Positions 58,664-64,000 of a stretch of 64,000 nt of DNA are shown in pieces (position 1 is the first letter of the stretch; each line of letters starts with the position of its first letter). Below the pieces are notes generated by a model. The model did not search any database and was not told where the DNA came from. It was given only the letters and a program-made list of their open reading frames with translations. Both the position numbers and the translations under genes were made by a program. This stretch comes from Aegilops tauschii subsp. strangulata (Eukaryota; Streptophyta; Magnoliopsida; Poales; Poaceae), in assembly GCF_002575655.3 (NCBI RefSeq), contig NC_053040.3:462320780-462384779 (forward strand), given 5' to 3'.

Positions 58664-60394
58664 TGCGATCTTGTTTCCTGTCATGGTTCTCTGTAGTTTT
58701 AAACGCCTCTCAACAAGTCGCACTCCAGATCCCGCGTTTGCGGCGTGGCACCACCTTGACACAGAGTGAGCTTTCTTCTTCACTAACCAACACATTACAG
58801 ATAACGCTGTTTCCAATCTAGAGATGATGCATACAGATGTAGCAAAATCAAAAGTTGTTTCTGTATTCAGAATAAATTAGAGTAACACGCATGTGCAGGT
58901 TGCCAGTTTAGAATTCAGGTACAACCACTCTTTGCTTGTCTGCTACCCGTGATAAAATTAATACACATTACATCTAAGTTGGTTCCAGTGTCATATTCTA
59001 CCAACAGCCCACTCAAATTGTTCCACAACTCTCTATTTTTAGCTATGATTGTGTTGTGACTGTACTTAGTTCTCATCACGTTTCCCTCGATGGAAATTCA
59101 GGGAGTGCTGGTGATGTGCTTGGAGATGACCTCATTGGGAGTCTGGAAGTGTGTCTCCCTTGGCATAAGCACCATAGGAAGCAGAGACAACCGGCTCCGT
59201 CCTGCTCCAGCGTTGCCGTCCGTCGACCCAACGAACAAGAAACGCATCAACAGGAGAAGCACGGCACATGTACATGTACACATGCACTTCTTTCTTCCTG
59301 ATTTTTTCTTCCTCTTTCTTCCAGTGCCTTGCTGTTAGAGCTTCTCTTCTTGGACCATCAACGGATAGTTGTATGCAGGCACTCTCATTTGTCTCACCCT
59401 TCCTATCCTATCTGTGATTGCTAAATATTATTTAAGACAATTCCTCTTGATAGCATGTTTTGCCATGATTGTTGTTGTTTATTTAACCAAAAAATAGATT
59501 CTTCTGAAGTTTAATATTCCAATGGACTATGTATTTATGTGCTTGCCTAATTATATCATGCCAATTGCTTGAGCAGCAGGCACTGGTAATTATTTTCCTA
59601 AGAGTGATATTGAGTTTCAGTAACGTAGACCCATCTGTTAATTTCAGTCTTTGGTGCTTTGCAGATATTTAATGTTGTTGCAATTGGTAAGATAATGGGA
59701 TGCAACACTTATTTTACTAGTTCTAAAGCATGACTAAGTATGGAAAGACCAGAGGCAAGTGTTATTTTCTCTTGTAAACTTCTTTTGCTTGTCTATCTCC
59801 CTACTGGTATGCAGGTCTTTAATTGATAGTTTATTATATAGAGTTTATTATATAAAGTGATCTCAAGGCGTTGGGCATCCTGATGGTAAGTGCATTACAC
59901 ATCATGCCAGATCATGAATTTTGCAAGAATAGGCATTTCTTGGCTCCTCACATCCTTCATCCAAGATTAATCTCAGTATGGTCTGGCTATACTTTACATA
60001 AACTGTATACTCAATTGTTAAACAAGTACACAGAATGATAGAAGTACCTAGAATGCATCATTTTGCTCAGGAACTGGACTGAACTTGCTTTACAGGAGTA
60101 CTGCATGCACTTCTATTTTTTATCCGACAATATGGCACATAAGTTAATGCCAAATTCAGTGTAAAGTAATTCTTTTGTAAGTCAGCATCCTTATTTTTGC
60201 ATATGTATATTTTGATTCGAGGCGCAAAGGTCAAGCTTACGTGCATGTTCTTTTAGGGTCCTAGGAAGAAGAGCACCTTTTCCTTGGAATCAAGAGCGTA
60301 GGGCAATGCCAATGGGGTACCATGTTGAAATGTAGGGAGATGTGGTTTTTTTTTTGCTCATCTGAAGTTCGGCATGTTTTATTGGCATGTCTTG
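58664..60394. other. Unassigned host-like sequence
   Basis: AT-rich, intron-like sequence follows a short GC-rich part. A short frame begins at 58604 (ATGGAGATTGTCAAG, then GTGCGC as a possible donor), and a moderately GC-rich 250-bp stretch lies at 59090-59340, with splice-like borders but no recognised protein. No promoter, RNA gene or repeat identified. It may be the 3' side of a gene or transcript disrupted at 41405. Confidence 0.4.
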
Positions 60395-61125
60395 TGAAAG
60401 GATCGATATAGTTGACTAGAGGGGGGGTGAATAGGCAACTAACAATTTTTAGCTTTTCTTTACCAATTTAAACTTTGCATCAAGTAGGTTGTCCAGATAT
60501 GCAACTAGGTGAGCAACCTATATGATGCAACAACAACAAGCACACAAGCAAGCAAGGGATATAACACAAATAAGCTTGCACATGTAAAGGTACGAGATAA
60601 CCAAGAGTGGAGCCGGTGAAGACGAGGATGTGTTACCGAAGTTCCTTCCTTTTGAGGGGAAGTATGTCTCCGTTGGAGCGGTGTGGAGGCACAATGCTCC
60701 CCAAGAAGCCATTAGGGCCACCGTATTCTCCTCACGCCCTCACACAATGCGAGATGCCATGATTCCACTATTGGTGCCCTTGGAGGCGGCGACCGAACCT
60801 TTACAAACAAGATTGGGGCAATCTCCACAGCTTAATTGGAGGCTCCCAACGACACCACGAAGCTTCACCACAATGGACTATGGCTCCGCGGTGACCTCAA
60901 CCGTCTAGGGTGCTCAAACACCCAAGAGTAACAAGATCCACAAGGGATTAATGGGGGGAATCAAATTTCTCTTGGTGGAAGTGTAGATCGGGGCCTTCTC
61001 AACCAATCCCGAGCAAATCAACAAGTTTGATTGGCTAGGGAGAGAGATCGGGCGAAAATGGAGCTTGGAGCAACAATGGAGCTTGGGGTTGGAAGAGGTG
61101 GTCAACTAGAGAAAGAAGACACCCC

Positions 61126-61132
61126 TTATATA
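61126..61132 (-). promoter_or_regulatory. LTR core promoter (TATATAA)
   Basis: On the minus strand, TATATAAGGGG lies about 960 bp into the LTR and immediately downstream of the palindrome cluster, so the cluster is in U3. Confidence 0.7.
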
Positions 61133-61171
61133 GTGGAGAACCAAATCCAACCGTTATCCACTTAACCAGCC

Positions 61172-61745
61172 CGTGACCTGCGGTACTACCGCTCCTGACA
61201 AGCGGTACTACCGCAAGGCCTCACGGTACTACCGCGACCGACCGCAGTACTACCGCTGCTACGGCAGGAACTAGGACAGGCCTGAAGCGTAGAGGCTGAG
61301 GGCGGTACTGCCGCAGGCACGGTACTACCGCTCCCCCTTGCGGTACTACCGCAAGGCAGGATTGGCCTAGCCTGGGAAGGGCGCGGATGAATAAAAGTAC
61401 ATTCGTGCCAACTTCCGCTGAAAATCAATCGATGCAAAAATCTGACACGGTACTACCACACATGGCATGCGGTACTACCGCGCAGGGAGCGGATGTAATC
61501 CGCCCCTACTTCCGCACGTGTAGCTGTGCCAGACCAAGACTCACGGTACTACCGCACGCTTGGGGCGGTACTACCGCGTAGGGCGCGGACGTAAAAAATT
61601 ACGTCCGCCCCTACAGCCGCACGAGCAGCTGAGTATCGTCTGAGGCCACGGTAGTACAACTCCGTAGGAGCGGTACTACCGCAAGGGCTTGCAGTACTAC
61701 CGCAGTGGCCTGCGGTACTACCGCTCCGTAGAGCAGTACTACCGC
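61172..61745. repeat. Cluster of GCGGTACTACCGC palindromes in U3
   Basis: I count 16 copies, seven of them exact (GCGGTA-C-TACCGC, 6-bp arms around one base) and nine with one or more changes (for example CACGGTACTACCGC, GCAGTACTACCGC). A larger hairpin with 10-bp arms GCGGACGTAA / TTACGTCCGC lies at 61585-61608. Confidence 0.92.
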
Positions 61746-62108
61746 ATGCCCCAGAACAGCAACACTTAGGAATCCTTCTCTTTGCATAGAAATGAGGAAA
61801 ACGGAGGATGCTCCAAAGCACAAGGGGAAAGGTGGTGCAGAGGAAGAAAACGTGTACGTGATGATTCCACCTGAACCTTTCCGAAGCGGACCCCCTCTTA
61901 ATAGTACGGCTTTCCTACGACTCAAGTGCACCGAAAAGAAACGTAGAAAAACACCGTCTTCAATAGTCTTCGAGGGGCACCAAACCGTCTTGTGCCTAGC
62001 GATGAAACGTCTGAGAAACTCAAGGCACACGATTAGTCCGCAAAAGCATTGTCATAAATCACCAAAGCACCTTAGGGATAAATATGCCCTTACAATCTCC
62101 CCTTTTTT

Positions 62109-62637
62109 GGTGGATTGATGACAATACAGGATTTGCACAAAGGGAAATAATATAGAGCATAAGCAAACCCCTCATCTCTAAAATATAGACGGGCTCCCCC
62201 TAGATGTGTGCAATCTAGATAGGTGCTTTGGACTGCACGACACACATACTAGGATCAACACTCCCCCTATATTTTATAAACAAGGCATATCTTGCAGTAA
62301 TAAGGCTAACACTAAGCAAGATAGCAAACAAGAGCATAACATAAATAGCACAATATATCATAAGCTCACTAAGATACGATAGAGTGCATATGTCTTACAC
62401 CATATGAAGGATAAGTCTCACAAGCGCAAACCAAACCAAAGCAAACGAGGTTCAACTGAACAAAAGCAAACAAAGCAACACGATAAAACGACTCGCAAAT
62501 CCTACACTCTCTCCCCCTTTGGCATCGAGACGCCAAAAAGGCAGAGAGGACACCTACACACAAGTGGTGGCTCAAGCGGAGTAATCACTCGCACGCTCCT
62601 CGTCAGACTCGACAGCGGGGACGGTCTCCTCGAAATC
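62109..62637 (-). other. Non-coding interval between the 3' ORF and the polypurine tract
   Basis: AT-rich with several short CTCCCCC runs (GGGGGAG on the transcribed strand). No ORF supported. Confidence 0.5.
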
Positions 62638-64000
62638 CTACTCAGAATCAGTCCACTTGAAGTCTTGCTTCGCCATCCACTCAGCCTCTGGAGTGATGAT
62701 CTCCTCAGAACCGCCAGAGACTCCCTCTCCAAAGACCTTCATAATCTTCTTGTCGCGGCGGCGACTCTCCTTGGAGGCAACGTGAGTCCTGTACTGTCCC
62801 TTTGCCTGCATGCAGAATAGAGTCTTCATCTTGTCCTTCAGTTTCTTGGCCCACGAGGGCTCAGAGGAGCGAGGGGCATACCCAGCAGTACGGTCCTCAT
62901 CAGCAGCCTCCGCCCCAGCCTCCTCCCCATCAACAGCCCTCTTAGCAGCCGTCGCCTCAGCACGAGTGGTAGTGTTGGCCCACTTGGGCTTGACACGGAG
63001 ACTGATGGACTCATGACGAATCCAGTCTGGAGCAAGGAACTCATCACCGGAGAACAACTTCTCCCAAGTCTTGGAGATCAACAGAAACAGGTACGGTCCA
63101 TAGATGGGTACCTTGCAATTGAACACCGCGAACCGAAGCTCACACCACATGATATGTGAGACATCAAGTGGTTGAGACTGAGACACACGCGCCTCCTCGC
63201 ACAGGAGCATCATATCCACCAGATAGGCATGCACCTTGTCCTTGTCACCAATGCGAGGAAAGAGAGAGTTGCGGAAGATGCGATACATGATGTCCAGAAA
63301 TGGGTTCAGCACCCACGTCGTCTTGCCACTGGGAAGCGTCTTCGCAACATAATACTGCTGGAGCCTGTTCTTGCTGGCTGACTCAGGGTTGGCATGAGGG
63401 CGAACACCAACGGGTGTGGTGAGCCCCTCATCAGGTACGTGGAGCAGATCCAAGAAGTCCTTCCAGGTAGCAGTCAACTAACGTCCATTGGTCATCCAGG
63501 TCATCCTTCGATCCTCCCCATGGTGAAAGTGAACTGAGGCAAAGAACTGGTAAATAATCTCAGGGTCATAGTCCAGGTGAAAGGAGATCACATGTTCAAT
63601 GCCAAACTGCTCCACCAAGTCCAGAGCCTCTCCAAAGTAAGCACGGTGCTTGTCCTGCCTCATGTGATTCATGTCAATCCACTTGACATCCACATAGATG
63701 TTTTGCTTGGCCTTGATCACATCCAGATAGATGAGAGTCTGCTGCTTGGTCCAAAACAAGTCATTTCCTCTGAAGATAGCACGGGCATTCACATATGGGT
63801 TGATCTGCCTTCGAGGGATAAACTCAGAAAGTGGTATCTCGTCCATGCCCTTTGCGGGTTCCTTGTACTTGCTAGCGGAGGACTTGACATTGCGCTTGGG
63901 GGCACTGGAGCCCTCTGGAGCTTCATCTTGATTGCGCAGACGCTTGGAGCTAGTGTCACGACTGGGATTGGAACGGCGAGCAGGAGCACCGGAGCCACCA
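62638..64000 (-). pseudogene. Plant-transposon-like ORF in the post-pol position, runs off the right edge
   Basis: One frame reads from the right edge to TAG at 62638, about 454 codons, interrupted only by an in-frame TAG at 63478-63480. The upstream 50 residues are Ser/Arg/Lys-rich. The central domain (about 63,800-63,000) includes IFRGNDLFWTKQQTLIYLDV, HVISFHLDYDPEIIYQFFAS and WVLNPFLDIMYRIFRNSLFP, resembling the family annotated as 'putative plant transposon protein' in grasses. Then come an Ala/Glu-rich linker and an acidic C-terminal end (KVFGEGVSGGSEEI). No RT, integrase or protease motif is seen in this part. The domain assignment is from memory of similar grass proteins and is tentative; function unknown. 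Confidence 0.55.

Larger units (their letters stand above)
60395..62094 (-). repeat. 3' LTR of a minus-strand LTR retrotransposon
   Basis: 1700 bp; on the minus strand it starts TGTAAGGGCATATTTATCCC and ends GATCCTTTCA. A polypurine tract (AAAAAAGGGGAGAT on minus, 62095-62108) abuts its start. Core promoter at 61126-61132 and an upstream palindrome cluster. The family is common in Triticeae, but I do not name it with confidence. Confidence 0.82.

Noticed and set aside
58202..58816. 204-codon minus-strand ORF
   Set aside because: It starts outside and ends inside the Athila LTR (to 58226), crosses the 47-bp duplication, and has no recognisable domain.
59056..59338. Short ORFs near a possible exon
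   Set aside because: No recognised protein and no supported splice partners; left as unassigned sequence.

Overview
This window is repeat-dominated DNA from a large grass genome, almost certainly a Triticeae species (wheat, Aegilops or barley relatives). The evidence is the Angela/WIS/BARE1-type Copia LTRs, Athila-lineage LTRs that begin TGATACGTCTCC, a Tat-lineage Gypsy element, a CACTA transposon with GACGGCAAAG subterminal repeats, and small islands of GC-rich grass-like coding sequence. There is no prokaryotic content. Family names are from recall of Triticeae repeats, not from a search.

Left block, about 1-37,426: one minus-strand Tat-lineage Gypsy retrotransposon is the base layer. Its 3' LTR lies off the left edge. 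From high to low coordinates it has a 5' LTR (cut into three pieces), a primer site, gag, protease, RT/RNase H, a second RNase H, integrase, tandem arrays, and an intron-bearing extra ORF on the opposite (+) strand with its own TATA box. It has been invaded four ways: (i) an Athila-type element at 4,163-11,729 (TSD CCTGC) in the last codons of the antisense ORF; (ii) a solo LTR at 19,655-21,057 (TSD GGTAC) in its LTR; (iii) an Angela/BARE-type Copia element at 21,082-36,883 (TSD GATCC) in the same LTR; (iv) inside that Copia 5' LTR, a solo LTR of the same family (21,154-28,359, TSD TATTA), which itself carries a 5.5-kb CACTA transposon (22,473-27,978, TSD TCT). Target-site duplications read directly from the sequence fix the order.

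Middle island, about 37,427-41,405: a 5'-truncated LINE tail, a tRNA-like SINE, a GC-rich Pelota (ribosome-rescue factor) gene copy with its own telobox/TATA promoter but a frameshift and an internal deletion, a duplicated copy of that gene's tail containing a MITE-like insertion, and a 44-bp tandem array. At 41,405 the island is split at the fourth/fifth codon boundary of a possible ORF by a second Athila-type element (41,406-58,226, minus strand, TSD ACGGC). That element keeps gag-protease and contains a nested, degraded minus-strand BARE-type element (43,483-52,045, TSD GCCCA). The island resumes at 58,232 and runs to 60,394 with no confidently recognised gene.

Right edge, 60,395-64,000: the 3' LTR and 3' internal part of another minus-strand LTR element. 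Its U3 promoter holds a dense cluster of GCGGTACTACCGC palindromes upstream of a TATA box, and a long plant-transposon-like ORF sits in the post-pol position and runs off the window.

Nearly all coding sequence is mobile-element coding and is broken by stops or frameshifts. The single recognisable cellular gene is the Pelota copy, which also looks inactive. The most distinctive observations are the antisense split gene of the Tat element, the two Athila elements that share LTRs and 3' regions but carry different 5' internal genes, the roughly 100-bp hairpin at the start of the CACTA gene, and the palindrome cluster in the rightmost LTR promoter.
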